Assembly (NCBI GenBank): GCA_015698045.1
Contig: BLAL01000049.1
Location: 62,001 to 126,000, forward strand
Length of the DNA: 64,000 nt
Source: Rhizophagus clarus
Lineage: Eukaryota; Glomeromycota; Glomeromycetes; Glomerales; Glomeraceae
Reading direction: 5' to 3'
In this document: positions 50,060-63,600 of the stretch, piece by piece
How the letters are laid out: each line of letters opens with the position of its first letter
How positions within the stretch are numbered: position 1 is the first letter of the stretch
Position numbers and translations under genes: made by a program
The notes under the pieces: generated by a model
The model's database searches: none
The model's input: only the letters and a program-made list of their open reading frames with translations
Told to the model about the DNA's origin: nothing

Positions 50060-53000
50060 AAGGTAACCTTCAAAAAAAATTTTTTTTATTAATTTATTTA
50101 ATAAACGTCCATTAACGTTCAATTTCCTTTTTTGTAGGTCCAGAATACTGAAAAACAAGTTCCAGCCTCCATTTCGAAGGTAAACTTTGAAATGTTTTAT
50201 TTACTTTTATTTTGACGAACGTCACTAACTAAGGTTACTTTGTAGCCGATCAGCTTCTGCGGTGTCATATGACCTAGAGATCAGTTGATAATCTAAAAAA
50301 ATTTTCTTTTTTCTTTACTAGGGCTCTTCTGGACTTTGGAATTATCGAAAAATGAGTGAACAAAATTTATTTGTTTCAGCATTTCAAGCTGAGTTTTTGC
50401 TGAAAATCTTAGCTGGACTTCACATTTCGAAGGTATGGCCTTCAAAATAATTTTTTTTTATTAAATATACTTAACGAACGTTGATTAACATTCATTTATC
50501 TTTTTTTTAGGTCCAGAACACTGAACATATAGGCTCAGACTCTATTTTGAAGGTAACTTCAAAAAAAAATACCTTTTTTTTTATTTTTATTTTCAACAAA
50601 CGTTAACTAACGTTCGTTTCATTTTTCTTAGATCCAGAACTCCAATTCGAAGCAGACCAAAGTATTCGAAGATGGAAATGATTTTTTTTTATATATTTTA
50701 CGAAATGTTAATGTTTCATTTTGTATTTTTTTTTAGGTCCTGAGCTTCATTTTGAGGCGGACCACTGTAAGTAAAAAAAAAAGTTCTTTTTTTTTGTATT
50801 TTAGCAAAACGTTAGTAACGTTTTGCTTTTTTTCTTTTTTTTTAGGTCTGAAACTCCATTCTGAGGCAGACTACTAAGTAAAAAAAAGCTCTTTTTTTTG
50901 TATTTTAGCGAAATATTAGTAACGTTTCACTTTTCTTCTTTTTTTTAGGTCTGAAACTCCATTTCAAGATAAACTAATTCAAGTAAAAAAAAATAAGTTT
51001 TTTTGTTTTGATATTTTAGCAAAACGTTAGTAAACGTTTCGTCACTTTTCTCCTTTTTTTAGGTCCAGAACTCCATTTTAAGGCGGACCACTGTAAGTAA
51101 AAAAAAAATGATTTTTTTTTCTTTGTATTTTAGCGAAACGTTAGTAACATTTCGCTTTTTTTCTTTTTTTTAGGTCTGAAACTCCATTTTGAGATGGACT
51201 ATTAAGTAAAGAAAAAAAAAATGATTTTTTTTTTGTATTTTAGCGAAATGTTAGTAAACGTTTTGCTTTTCTCCTTTTTTTAGGTTTGGAACTTCATTTC
51301 AAGGCGGACCACTGTAAGTAAAAAAAAAATGATTTTTTTTCTTTATATTTTAGCGAAATGTTAGTAACATTTTGCTTTTCTTCTTTTCTTTAGGTCTGGA
51401 ACTCCATTTCAAGACGGACTATTAAGTAAAGAAAAAAAAATGATTTTTTTTTTGTATTTTAGCGAAATGTTAGTAAACGTTTTGCTTTTCTCCTTTTTTT
51501 TAGGTCCAGAACTCCATTTCAAGACAGACCACTGTAAGTAAAAAAAAATGATTTTTTTTCTTTGTATTTTAGCGAAACATTAGTAATGTTTCGCTTTTCT
51601 TCTTTTTTAGGTCTGAAATTCCATTTCGAGGCGGACCAATTCAAGTAAAAAAAAATGATTTTTTTTTCTTTGTATTTTAGCAAAATGTTAGTAAACGTTT
51701 CACTTTTCTTCTTTTTTGTAGGTCCAGAACTCCATTTTGAAGCAGACTGGGTATTTCGAAGGTAAAATAAAAACTTCAAAATAATTTTTTTTTATTTTCA
51801 GTTATTGTTTTTATATAATGAACGTTGCTAATGTTCAAACATTTTTATTTTTATTTAGGTTAAGCAGACGTTCAATTTTGAAGGTGGACTCTATTCGAAG
51901 GTAAGCCTTCAATTTTTTTTAATTTTTGTTTTTATTGAACGAGCATTATTAACGTTCTTTTATTTTATTTTTTTTTTAGTTTAGGAAGCCAGTGTTTTTG
52001 ACTCCTGTTTCAAAGGTAAACCTTCGAATTCTAATTTTTTTTTTTTTGGTTTTTTATTTAATGAACATTTATTAACTTTCTTTATTTATCTTTTTTTTTT
52101 TATCTTTTTTTTTTTGTAGTCTGCGGATGGATTCCTAGAAAAAATATTGAAAGTAGAATTTCAAAATTCATTTTTAATTTTCCTTTTAACGAGACGTTTG
52201 CTAACATTGCATTTTTTTTATAGGCCTGAAATGTTACAGAACTTCAAAGGTATTCTTCAAAGTTTCTTTAAAATTTTATTTATTTTTTTTTTCATAACGA
52301 AATGTTACTAACGTTTTGGCTTTCTTTTTGTAGTTTGGCAGTTTTCCAGATGCTTTCCAGGTGGATATAGGATTTTGAAGGTATTTTATCTTCGAAAAAA
52401 TTTGAAATTCAATTTTTTTTTTTTGAATGAAACGTTAACGTTAATGTTTCAATTTTATTGTTTTGTAGACATTTAACTAACCTTTTGTTTTTTATTTTTT
52501 AGATTTGCAGTTTCCAGATGCCTCCTGAACATAATAACGTGTAATTTCAAAGGTGTTTACCTTCAAAAAAATTAAATTTTAATTTTTTTTCTTTTTTTTT
52601 GAACGAAACATTAACTAACATTTCGTTTTTAATTTTGTGGGTCCACAGCTTTCTGGACGCATCATAGACAAAATTTTGAAGGTAAGCTTCAAAATTATTA
52701 ATTTTTTTTTTTAACAAAACGTTTACTAATGTTTTCATTTGATTTTTCAGGTTTGCAGCTTCCGAATACCACTGGGCTGAATTTCAAAGATGAATAACCC
52801 TCAATTTTTTTTGGGTTTTAAACAAAACGTTAACTAACGTTAATGTTTTTTTAATAGATTCAGCTTTCAAATATAATTTCGAAGGTAAATAGTTTTCCTT
52901 CGAATTTTTTATTTTAATAATTTTTTTAATGAAACGTTGATTAACATTTCGATTTTCTTTTATTTTTTAGGTCTAAGACTTCCTGAACGTCTAATGGACA

Positions 53001-53345
53001 GAATTTCAGAGGTAACCTTTGAAATTTTTTTATTTTTTATTTTGTTTTTGTTTAAACGAGACATCAACTAACGTTTTATTTTATGTTCTTTTGCGTAAGT
53101 TTGTGGCTTTATAGTGCCTCATGGACGTAATTTCAAAGGTAAATAAAATAAATACCTTCAGAAATTTTATTTATTTTTTTTTAAACGAAACATTAACTAA
53201 TGTTTCGTCTTTTATTTTGTAGACTTGTGGCTTTCTGGATGCTTTCTGAAAGATTTCGAAGGTATTTAACTTCGAATAAAATTAAGATTTTAATTTTTTT
53301 TAAACGAAATATTAACGAAACTTTGACTAACATGAATTTTTTTTG
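50060..53345 (+). repeat. Exon/intron-like satellite array, about 115-130-bp units
   Basis: About 27 diverged units. Each has an acceptor-like T-tract ending TTTTTTAG, a GC-richer 30-45 base island (GTCCAGAACTCCATTTCAAG in many), a donor-like GTAAGT or GTAAA, an AT-rich stretch, and a palindrome of the type AACGTTA-G-TAACGTT. Units after 52000 have more variable islands. Open frames in the array follow the repeat and are not counted as genes. Confidence 0.85.
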
Positions 53346-54700
53346 TATTTTGTTATTTGTTGGAATCGAACCAACTAAAATAATATCCAAACCACTAATA
53401 ACAACATAATTTGACAATCTGTAAAGAAAAGAAAAGAGACTTTTAATTAGTGCATTTAGTTAGTAAAATAGGATAGTTTAGTATATGTACTTTTAAATTT
53501 GTAAATATCTTTAATTAATAAATTGATATTAGTTAATATTAAAGTTAAAACACTGCCTAACTGTAAATTTGCATTAGTACTTTTGAAAAATTTCGCAGAT
53601 TTATTTTTGAAAAATTTTGCAGTTTTTTTTTGTGCTTGCAGATTTGCGCAGAAATTCATGAAATTTTTCAGTGCTGCGCATCGGCATGTTCTCAAATCTG
53701 TGCAGAAATGTACTCCGCAAAATTGTGCAGATCTGCAGACCAAATTTTTCCTGATGGATTACAGTTTCAGAATTTTGACAAATCTGAAATATTTTTGGTT
53801 TTGGGGCCATCCTTAAGTCAAAATCCAGAAGAAAGAAACTATAAAAAATGAATAAATAATGATTAGTAAACTGTTTCTTTTATAATTTTATAATCAAAAA
53901 AAAAAAAAATCAGGTTGAAGGTAATAATTAGTGAATTTAATCATTGCTGGTAAAAATGATTTTTTTTTAATCAACTTTGTTAAACAATAATATTATTATT
54001 CATTAATATGATAAACATTTTAGGTTTTAGTTTATATATGTTCAAAAAAAGTTAAATTTTTATTGTAAATACTAGAGCTGCTGATCAGGACTTTAGGTAA
54101 ATAATAGAGAGAGAGTTTTTTTTTTAATTTGTGAATATTTCTAACATTTTTCTATTTAATAATGCCAATTAGAGGTTAGTTCTGATGAAATCTGTTCAAT
54201 CTATCATCTGAACTGGTCAAAAAATGGATCATCCAGATTATTAATGAACAGTTCGCAGATAATCTAGATGGAATCATCAGATAACATCAGATTGATCAGA
54301 TATTACACAGATGACCAGTTGACCAGATTGATTAAATAATCCAGTCATTTTTATTGATTTTTTTTTTAAAAAAAAATACCAGATTGAACAGATTGACCAG
54401 ATTGGTCAAATAATCTGATCTTTTTTTATTGATTTTTTCTTTAGATAAATAAAATTTTTTATAAATATTTAAGTCATCAAGTCATCAATAAATTAATACA
54501 TTAATTTTAAAGTTCAAAAAAAAATTGTTTTATTATTATTAAAATAGAAAAATCTCTCTAAATTATAAAAAAAAAATAGAACATTTATTACTTAGTCCAT
54601 CTTTATCTCAATTTCAAACTGTTTTTTTATAAAACCTTATAAAAATAAGTTGAAATTATTAGAGAAAAATAACAAAGAATCATCCCAAATCATCCCGATC
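53346..54700. other. AT-rich region with lineage-type short repeats
   Basis: Contains a GCAGAAATT/CTGCGCA-rich stretch (53590-53760) and dense CAGATTGACCAGATTGGTCA words (54190-54440), which recur at 55760-55990. No gene supported. Confidence 0.5.
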
Positions 54701-54710
54701 TTCATTTACT

Positions 54711-55530
54711 TTGTTTTTAAAAGCCTGATCATATTTTTCGTCTAGTAATCCTACAAAAAGAAAAAAAAATAAATAAATTAAATTCATTGAAAAAAAATAA
54801 TAAAACCTTCCTCTTTTACCTTAAAAAGTCTGGTCATTTTTCGTCTAGAAACCCTAAAAAAGAAAAAAATAAATTAATTAAATTTACTAAAAAAAATAAT
54901 GAAACATCATCTCTGACCCTCCTTACCTTATTTTTCAAAGTCCAGTTATATTTTTCACTCAGAAACCCTATAAAAAAGAAAACATAAATTAAATTTATTA
55001 AAAAAAAGTATATAATAACTTTCCCTTGGTCCCTTACCTTAATTTCAAAAGTCTGGTCATGCTTTTCATCTGACAATCCTATAATAAAAAAAAAATATAA
55101 ATTTGTTAAAAAAAACAAAAGAACTCTCTCTTCTCTGGCCCTCCCTTATCTCAATTTTAAAAACCTGGTCATGCTTTTTGTCTGGCAACCCTAAAATAAA
55201 GAAAAAAAATAAATTTGTTAAAAAAAAAAAGAACTTCCCCTTCTCCAGCCCTCCTTTACCTCAATTTCAAAAGTCTGGTCATACTTTTTGTCTGGCAACT
55301 CTATAATAAAGAAAAAAAATAAATTTGTTAAAAAAAAAAAGAACTCCCTCTTCTCCGGCCTTCCCTTACCTCAATTTCAAAAGCCCGGTCATACTTTTTG
55401 TCTGGCAACCTGTAATAAAGAAAAAAAATAAATTTATTAAAAAAAAAAAAACCTTCCTTTCTCCGGCCCTCCCTTACCTCAATTTCAAAAGTCTGAACAT
55501 GCTTTTCATCTAGCAACCCTACAAAAACAG
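54711..55530 (-). repeat. Second exon/intron-like satellite array, about 117-bp units
   Basis: About seven units. On the minus strand each reads TTATAG acceptor, a 41-base island (GTTGCCAGACAAAAAGTATG then ACCAGACTTTTGAAATTGAG), a GTAAGG donor and a Pro/Arg-coding purine-rich stretch. The 41-base island would not keep frame if spliced as an exon. Confidence 0.8.
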
Positions 55531-56009
55531 AAAAAAAAAAATTTACATTAAATAAAAAATAATTTCCTTCTCATAAAAAAGAAAAAAGAGATTATCAGAT
55601 GACTTGCACTACACAATCTATCTGATAATTTAATTTGCTGTTTGACTATATTACCGAATTAATTAATATTAAAATTTAAAAGTATTTATAATATATAAAT
55701 ATTTTTTTTTATTTATCAATTTATTTATAGTTATATTTTATAAAACTTTTTTTTGATGAACTAATCTGGCTAGTCCAATAATACCAGATTGGTCAGATAT
55801 CTGATGAACCATCCATTAAACTGGTGATACAAACAGATCAATCTAAATCTATTTTTTTTTCCAGATGGTTTTACCAGATTGATCAGATATCCGATGAATC
55901 ATCTGATCAAACTAATGATACAAACGGATCAATCTGAATCTGTTTTTTCAGATAGTTTTACCAGTTGACCGGTTAACCAAATTTAGAGCATACCTCTAAC
56001 ACCAATACT

Positions 56010-56790
56010 TTTGATCAGAGTTCTGTCATAGTTTCAATGATATGCAAACATTAAAATTCGCATGTTGTTAATAATAAGATTGATACCAATCTTTTAAAAG
56101 AAGAAAAACTTTTGAAAGAAAGATATAATTAAATCAATTAGTCATCATGCATTCCTAATGATAATATGTTTTTCCTTATCGATTATTAAGTATACTGAAA
56201 AAAAGGAAAATGAAAAATAATTGATTCAATTTGCTTCATCTTAGAAATGTTTTACAATATATAAAAAATCTGTTTTTATTTTATTAATTACCTTTACAAT
56301 CTTATTCTAACCAAAAATTTGTTTTTTTATTAATTAATAGATAAATAATAAAAAAGTGGTTATATTCATATGAAATAATGTATTTACCGCACCCTGCGTT
56401 ACAAATTTATATATATTTTTATGTTTATCATTTTTCATTTTAAGGGGGGTGCAGTGTATAAACTAATGATCAACATAAATAATTTACAAAAAAGGAAGGA
56501 TGCATTATAACGCAGGGTGCGGTAAATAAATTCACTCTATTCATATTTAATGTAAAAAATATTACTAAAATTTGTTTGCAAAACTCTTTGGTTTGATAAC
56601 TTGAAAAGTGATGGAGAAATTGTTATAGAGTAGATAGGAAGAGAAGAGAATATTTATTATCACAGTTTTAAAATTTTTTTTTTTGTAATTATGCATGTAA
56701 TGCCTAGTGCGATATAATTTTAGTTTGTGAAACTTAAATAATAAGATTTTTAAAAAAAAAAAATTTATTTTTTTTTTAAGGATCAGTGGA
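56010..56790. repeat. Segmental duplicate, copy 1
   Basis: Diverged copy of about 57830-58500. Shared stretches include TTACTAAAAT, ACTTGAAAAGTGATGG and GAATATTTATTATCACAG. Copy 1 has a 166-bp insertion at 56372 that copy 2 lacks. Confidence 0.7.
56372..56537. mobile_element. MULE-type MITE, 166 bp, 9-bp target duplication
   Basis: Terminal repeats of about 30 bp contain TATTTACCGCACCCTGCGTT perfectly inverted at 56381 and 56528. TATTCATAT flanks it at 56363-56371 and 56538-56546; 9 bp is the usual MULE duplication length. The paralogous site in 57830-58500 is empty. Confidence 0.75.
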
Positions 56791-57202
56791 TATCTTTGGT
56801 TTTTTGTTTTTAATCCTTTCTTTCCCTCTCATCTTCATCTATATTTCTGTTCATTCTTTATTCTAATCTTTTTCTAGATCAAAAAGATGGTCCTAAATTA
56901 AGGAAAATTTTGACTAGTCACATTATATAGTAAACAATACCAAAACTTGCCCATGCAAATACGTTCCAAGAAATTACCAAATAGAAAATTCTTAAAAAAA
57001 TTTTACCTATACTTGCTTATTTTTAGTTAACATTTTCCAGTCTATATTCAAAAAAGCTAAATTTCATTAGCTTCCATAAAACAATTTTTTTTTTTGGCTC
57101 TTTTTCAGTAAATTTTTTGAATAAAAACAATATTTAATAATTAAGTAATAGAGAAAGAAGTTTTTATTTATTATTAAAAATTTCTAATGTTTTTTTCTTA
57201 TT

Positions 57203-57811
57203 TTATCACCGTTTTCGAATTAGTGTGATCAGGTGATTTGCCGATCAATTAAAATTAAACCATCGAAAACACCGAAAACAACTGAAAACAGTTAATTTAT
57301 CAAAAATACTACTAGTTTATACTATCATAAACACATCAAAAGCCCATTTTTATAACTATTTCTTTTAAAAAAACATTAAACTTAACATCTTGGCCTTCTT
57401 TACTATACTTATCAGATGTTTTATGGTGTTTTTTTTTATTTATTAAAAACTAAAGATCTAAATAAAAAAAATAATTAGAAACGAAAAAAAAGGAAAAAAA
57501 AATAATAAAATAAAAAAAAAATATTACATAATACTTAGTAGTGAACTTCTAGAATCGTTAGGAGTCGATTTTAGGAATCGGCTTTTAAGAATCGGTCTTC
57601 AGGAATCGGTTTATAAGCTAAAACAAAAACAAAAGGCGAACGATAAAAAATTCATTAATGATGTTATGCAATGGTGGCTTAGAGTTATACAGATCAAATG
57701 ATAGTCATAGTTTTCATTGTACAACGTGATTTTATTTTTGTAATCTTCAAATCAATTTTTTATTTATTACAAATTTAGTTGCCGATCACAGTAATTCGAA
57801 AACGGCGATAA
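57203..57811. mobile_element. 609-bp TIR element
   Basis: Ends are TTATCACCGTTTTCGAATTA and, inverted, TTATCGCCGTTTTCGAATTA, each followed by (G/C)TGTGATC. A third end-like fragment lies at 63413-63447. No coding capacity, so non-autonomous. Confidence 0.6.
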
Positions 57812-57829
57812 GAACGCACATTCTATTGA

Positions 57830-58500
57830 TCAGAGCTCTACTAATGGTTCAACAATACAAATATCAAAATCCACATGATGTTGATAATAATGTCAATACT
57901 ACTTCTTTAGGTGAAAACTTTTAAAAGAAAGTTTTCATTGGCTAACATTCTTCACATTCAAAATTAAAAAAAACTAATAATGATAATTTTTTCCTTCTGA
58001 GAGCTCACTTATTACTTAACTAAAAAGAAAAAAAGAAATGAAAAAAAAATTTTAATTTGTTTCAAATGCACCCATCTCTTAGAAGTGTTTTACAGTGTAT
58101 AAAAAATTCCTTTTTATTTCATTAATTACCTGAGTTTCTTTTTTACAAATCTTAAAATATTAAATTAACATCTTTGCTAAAAAATCTTGTTTTTTTTATT
58201 AATTAATGGATTAAATAATAAAAAAAATTGTTAAATTTATATTTAATATAAAAAAATATTACTAAAATTGTTTGTAAAACACTTAGTTTGGTAACTTGAA
58301 AAGTGATGGGGAAGTTGATAGAGAGGTTGATAGGAAGTAGACAGGAAGAGAATATTTATTATCACAGTTTTAAAAAAATTTTTTTTTTATAATTATGCGT
58401 AACAATGACATGTAATGCGATATAATTTGGGTTTTTGAAACTTAAGTAACATGATTTTTAAAAAAAAAATTTTTTTTTTTAATTTTTGACTAATTCTGAA
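57830..58500. repeat. Segmental duplicate, copy 2
   Basis: Counterpart of 56010-56790 without the MITE. Confidence 0.7.
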
Positions 58501-60410
58501 AATCAGTGGATATGTTATAAAAAAAATCATATTTTTATAATAATATTCTTATATTTTTATTTTTTGTTTACTAATTTTACTCATATATAAAATGAATTTT
58601 AGACAAATAAAATTACCTTTTTATGTTTAAATAAGTTGTTCAGTAGTATAAAAAGTATTTGTATTTCAATTTTTATGATTTTAAATATAATATTTATGAA
58701 GATAATTATATTTTTTAAACAGTACTAATTTCAAAAATTTTTTTTTTCTTTTAATTTAAGATATAATAACATCACTTTGGTCAAATAAAATTACTTTTTA
58801 TACTTAAAAAGTTTTTTATGATATTAAATCTATCTGCATATAAATTTTTATAATAATTGGACTAATATTTGTGAAGTATTGGTTATTTTTGTATTATTAA
58901 TTTTTTTGCAAAAACCTATTTTGCAATTTCAAAGTGTAATTTCACTATTTTGGTCAAATGAAATCACTTTTTTCCACTTAAGTAAAGTTGTTTAGTGGGT
59001 TGAATCTACTTATAATAAAAATTTTAGGATAATTGGATTAATACTTATAAAATACGATCAATTTTTGTATGTTTAATTATTTATTATTTAAGTGATTTTA
59101 ATTTTAAAGTATAATTTTTTTTATTTTAAATCAGCTTGTTAACTTTAAGAAGTTGTTCAGAAGGGTTGGCAATAATTTATATTTTAATTTTTATAAATCT
59201 AAATATAATAATATTTATAAAAAAAATTGCATTTTTATAACAATACTAATTTTCAAATTTTAAAACTATTTTTAAAATAATAATAATATATTAATATCAT
59301 ATTAATATTAATTAAAATTAAAAATTCTGAAGTTTTAATCACTAATATATTATTTTATATTATTAATTTATTGATGTTTAGTGAATCAATTTTCACAATT
59401 TTTTTTCAAAATAATATAAAAAATTAATTTACTATTACTATATATATTTATTATAATTAAATTATCTTTTTATACTTAAATAAAATTATTTGTCATATTG
59501 AAATCTATTTGTATTTGATTTTTAAATTTATAAATTATTTTAATGTAATTTATATTGGTCATATATAATTTGAGATCTTAAATATATGTTATAAAACAAA
59601 TTGCTTAATAAAATAAAAAATTCAAAGGTTATAATAAGAGTTTGCTTAGTAAAACCTAAAATAATTTGCTTATCGATCATAGTAAATTTTAAAATTTTTA
59701 TCTGATCTATATATATATTGTTTAAGGTCCTGGCAAATTAGTTGATATTTCATTACTTCTGAATAATGTATCAAATATCTGTATTCCCTTCGCATCATAT
59801 GCTAATTCTTTTTTTTTTTATTTTTTTTTCAAATCGTAGTTCTTGAAGTTCTAACAAAGAACTTTAGTAATAATCTTTTTTTTACTTTTTCAAACTCTTC
59901 CAAATTTTTTTTTTTTAAAATTTAACAGTCTTGTTTTCTATCCAATTTTCATTAATTTTGCTTTCCGTCCTTTTTTTAACAGTTTCTATTTCAGTTTCTT
60001 CCTGATCATTTGATATGTAACATTCTTTTTTTAATTATTTTATTAATCTATAGTTATCTTTTTGTTTTATATAACATTTTAATAAACAATTATTGGCTAT
60101 TTGAATAAAAAATCACCTATTTACATGTAAAAATTAAAGATTTTTTATAATCACTTATTTTTTCTTAAAGATAATTTGGACTGGCACTAAAATTATCATA
60201 ATTTCAGTTTGAATTATAAAAGATTTTGGCCAATAAAATTGCATTCACATGATATGATTTGTTTTAAATTTGGGCTAATAATATAAAAATCATTTGACTT
60301 TAAACTCTTATAACTTTTTATATAAATGTTTTTTGCAAATCTGATCAGTAATTTAATAGAATATATCATGAAAAATAAAGTTACCAGTTTATTTTTTTGA
60401 AAATTATATT
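58501..60410. other. AT-rich DNA, no gene seen
   Basis: Dominated by A/T runs. Several TTTTATACTTAAA-TAA-GTTGTT-like repeats spaced a few hundred bases apart (58620, 58790, 58975, 59140, 59470) suggest a long-period degenerate tandem repeat of about 160-330 bp. Confidence 0.45.
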
Positions 60411-60668
60411 TTTTTAAAGGGTTTTATTTTTTTCTGCATCTGTGATACATTGCACTCTGAATACTATAGGCAAAATTATGATAATACTAGGCAAAATTAA
60501 ACATGTGACATTTAACTAGAGGTGTGAAAAATAGATTTTTTATAACTAAAAAAATTCTAAGTTTCCAGAATACATATAAAAAAATGAAAAGAGAAGGGGT
60601 GTGATACAGGTGACAAAAAAGGGTGTGATGCATCGCAAGTGCAGAAAATTATTAAACCCTTTTTTAAA
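60411..60668. mobile_element. Small TIR element, about 258 bp
   Basis: The left end, TTTTTAAAGGGTTTTATT then CTGCATCTGTGATACATTGCAC, is imperfectly inverted at the right end, GTGTGATGCATCGCAAGTGCAG then TTAAACCCTTTTTTAAA. Non-coding MITE-like unit. Confidence 0.55.
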
Positions 60669-63600
60669 ATATTGAAAGTTTTTGAAGTACTTCAATTTTA
60701 TTGTCTAGTATAAACTTCTGATACCATTTATTATTTAATTAAATTAATTTAGTAATTCAGTTTGGTAAATTATAAAAACTGCAATTACCAAAATTGATTG
60801 GTAAATTTATTAAAAGTTTTAGTTCAATAAATTATAAAATTAAAATTGCTTTGATATCAAAACTGATTAGTATAGTTCAATAATTATTAAAACTGATCAG
60901 AACTCTAAAACTATTTAGAAGTAATTAAAAAGAAAAAATAAAATGAAAAATTTAATAAAATTTTATGAAAATTTATTTTTTATGCACTATATGTATTATA
61001 CACTCTTCTAATAATTGGCTATAATATCAGAAATTTAGTGTTAGGTTAGAGTTAAGTTAGAGTTAGTTTGCTATGATAGGAAATTTGTCATATATGTCAC
61101 ACCTTCCTATTTTTCATTTTTACCACTTAATTTATGGACTTTGAAAATTTTAATTCTAAAAAAACTATTAATTTTGTCACCATTATATATCACTTATATA
61201 TTTTGAACAGATATATAGAAAAAAAACCTAAATTTTATATTTAAAAAAAGAAAAGTTAAAATAAAATATATAAAATTTGTTTATAATATAGAGTTTTACT
61301 AACTTGCCCCCCCAGTTAAATCACCTGGGTTAAATCACTCCCATGAAAATTTTATAATATTTTATATTAATTTTTATTGGCTAATTTTATTTTTCATAAA
61401 AGTAAAAAAAAAAAAATAAAATAAAATTTATTTATAAATTAAAGCTGAATAGAATTATATATTTGTATATTAAAAAATTGTTTATTTTATTTAATTATTA
61501 CAGGACAGAAAAAAAAATAGATTGAAACAAATACAAAATAAAACAATTGGAAAAGAAATCAAATACCAAATTGAAATGAAACCAATGATAAAAATATAAA
61601 GTCAAACCAAAACTAAAGAAATGAAATAAACCAAAGCTTGAAAATAAAAAAATTAAACAATATCACAAAGTATAAAAAACAAGATTAAGATAATCCAACC
61701 GAAATAAACTCAACCAAAAAGAAAAGAGAATCCAACCATAATCCAGAAAGAAACCCAAAAAGAAACTGACTGAAATACAAAAATTCTAAGTAAATAGAAC
61801 CCCAAGAAAAAATACAAAGGAAAAAACCCAAGTAAATCCCAAGAAAACGTAAAAAATAAACCAAAAACAGAAAAAAAAAGTGCAAGAAAATCCCACCAGA
61901 AAGAAACCCAAAAAGTCCAAAAAGAAATACAAACATAAATCTGAAAAGAGGCCTAGGAGACCAAGAAGAAACCCAAGAAGAACCTCAGGATAAAATCTGA
62001 CTAAAGGAAAGAAAAAGGATTGATTAGTTATTGTAAAGGAAATAGATTTCTGAAATTCTGAAAAATCTGAAACTTACTGTTTATTAAAGCATCAAAGAAC
62101 TTACAAAAAAAAAGAAGAAAATAATTAATCAGCAAAAAATAAAAAAACAATAAATAAATCCAAGAATATACTGTGTTAAAGGCCAAAATTCGAAATATTA
62201 AAGGTGAAGGAAGAGTAGAAGAAAGAGTGGAAGACCAGAAATACCGCGATAAACAAATAAATAATTTGTAAAATATTATGTAAATTTTTTTAAATAAAAA
62301 TTACCAGGTTAAATCACCCCAAGTTAAAATTAGTCTCATACTATAATATATTTTATTTGTATACTATTGTATTTGTATAGTATGGGTTATATGATTAGCA
62401 TAAAATTTTCTTTTATAAAAATATTATTACATAAAATTCTAATTATGATTATTTTAAAAAATAAGAAAAAATTTTTGTAAAACAGGTATTACCTAAGAAG
62501 AAAAATTTGTATTATACAATAATCTAATATGGTAATTTTTAATATTCAGACTAGAATTATAAAAAATTAGAGATGCGATATATTTTTTTTTTAATTCAAA
62601 AATTGTGTTTTATTTAAATATAAAATATTTAATTAAAAATATCATATATATAATATAAAATCTACCAATTCAGTTAGATGTAATCCATGAATAGGATGCG
62701 ATATATAATATATGATAAATAGAATATTTAATATGAAAAAAATTTTAAATTTCTAAAATACTTATAAAAAATGAAAAAGAGGGGATATGATATGAAATGA
62801 TAAATAATAGTTACATGACCTGTATTTCATATACCAGTGTAAATTAAGAAATTTTTTTTTAAAAAATACAATATATTTTATATTTACTTTTAAAGGAAAT
62901 TTTTAATCATTATAAATTTTAACATTTTTATTTACATCAAAAAATGTGATGCAACTTATTTTATTTTTTAAAAAAGTTTTAATTATGATAATATTTTCAT
63001 TTACATTAAAAATAAATGTATTTTAAATTTTATTTTATATAAAAAAAATTAATAAATTATATATTTATATTAATTAAATCTATTATATATAATATATTAT
63101 ATTAAATTTAATTATATTGTATTTATACTAAATGTGTATTTTTTTAAAAAATAATTATATTTAAAAATTAAACTAATTTTTTAAAAAAATAAAAAATACT
63201 AAATTTATAAAAAAAAATTATGAATTTTATATATAATTTTTAAAGTTTTATTTAATTATAAATTTAAAAGGTAAAATTATATATAATTTAATAGAATTAA
63301 TTAATTAATAAAAAGAAAATTTGAAATAAAGCAAATTTATTATAAATATTAATCTTAAAAATTTTATAGTAACTTTTATTAGAAATATTTATTTTAAATT
63401 TATAATAATATTATTATCGCCGTTTTCAATTTAGTGCGATCAGCATTGTTGTGTAACTATAAGAAAATCTAGTTTGATTACACTGATTTCCTTCAATTTT
63501 TTACAAAAGCTTCTAATAAAACTTCTTAGTTAAGTGGGATTACTTGCGATTACTCTTAGATTTTCTAAAGTATTTACAATAAACTGTATATTTACAAAGT

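Noticed and set aside
53456-53851. Open frames on both strands in GCAG-rich DNA
   Set aside because: Short-repeat composition (CAGA/TGCG words) explains them; no conserved motif or start context.
54787-55516. Overlapping open frames in the 117-bp array
   Set aside because: They follow the tandem repeat period and exist on both strands.
61685-61936. 83-codon Phe/Leu-rich open frame
   Set aside because: Antisense of a purine-rich low-complexity stretch; composition alone explains it.
61303-62340. GGTTAAATCAC repeats as TIRs of a 1-kb element
   Set aside because: The two copies are in direct, not inverted, orientation and too short to define an element.
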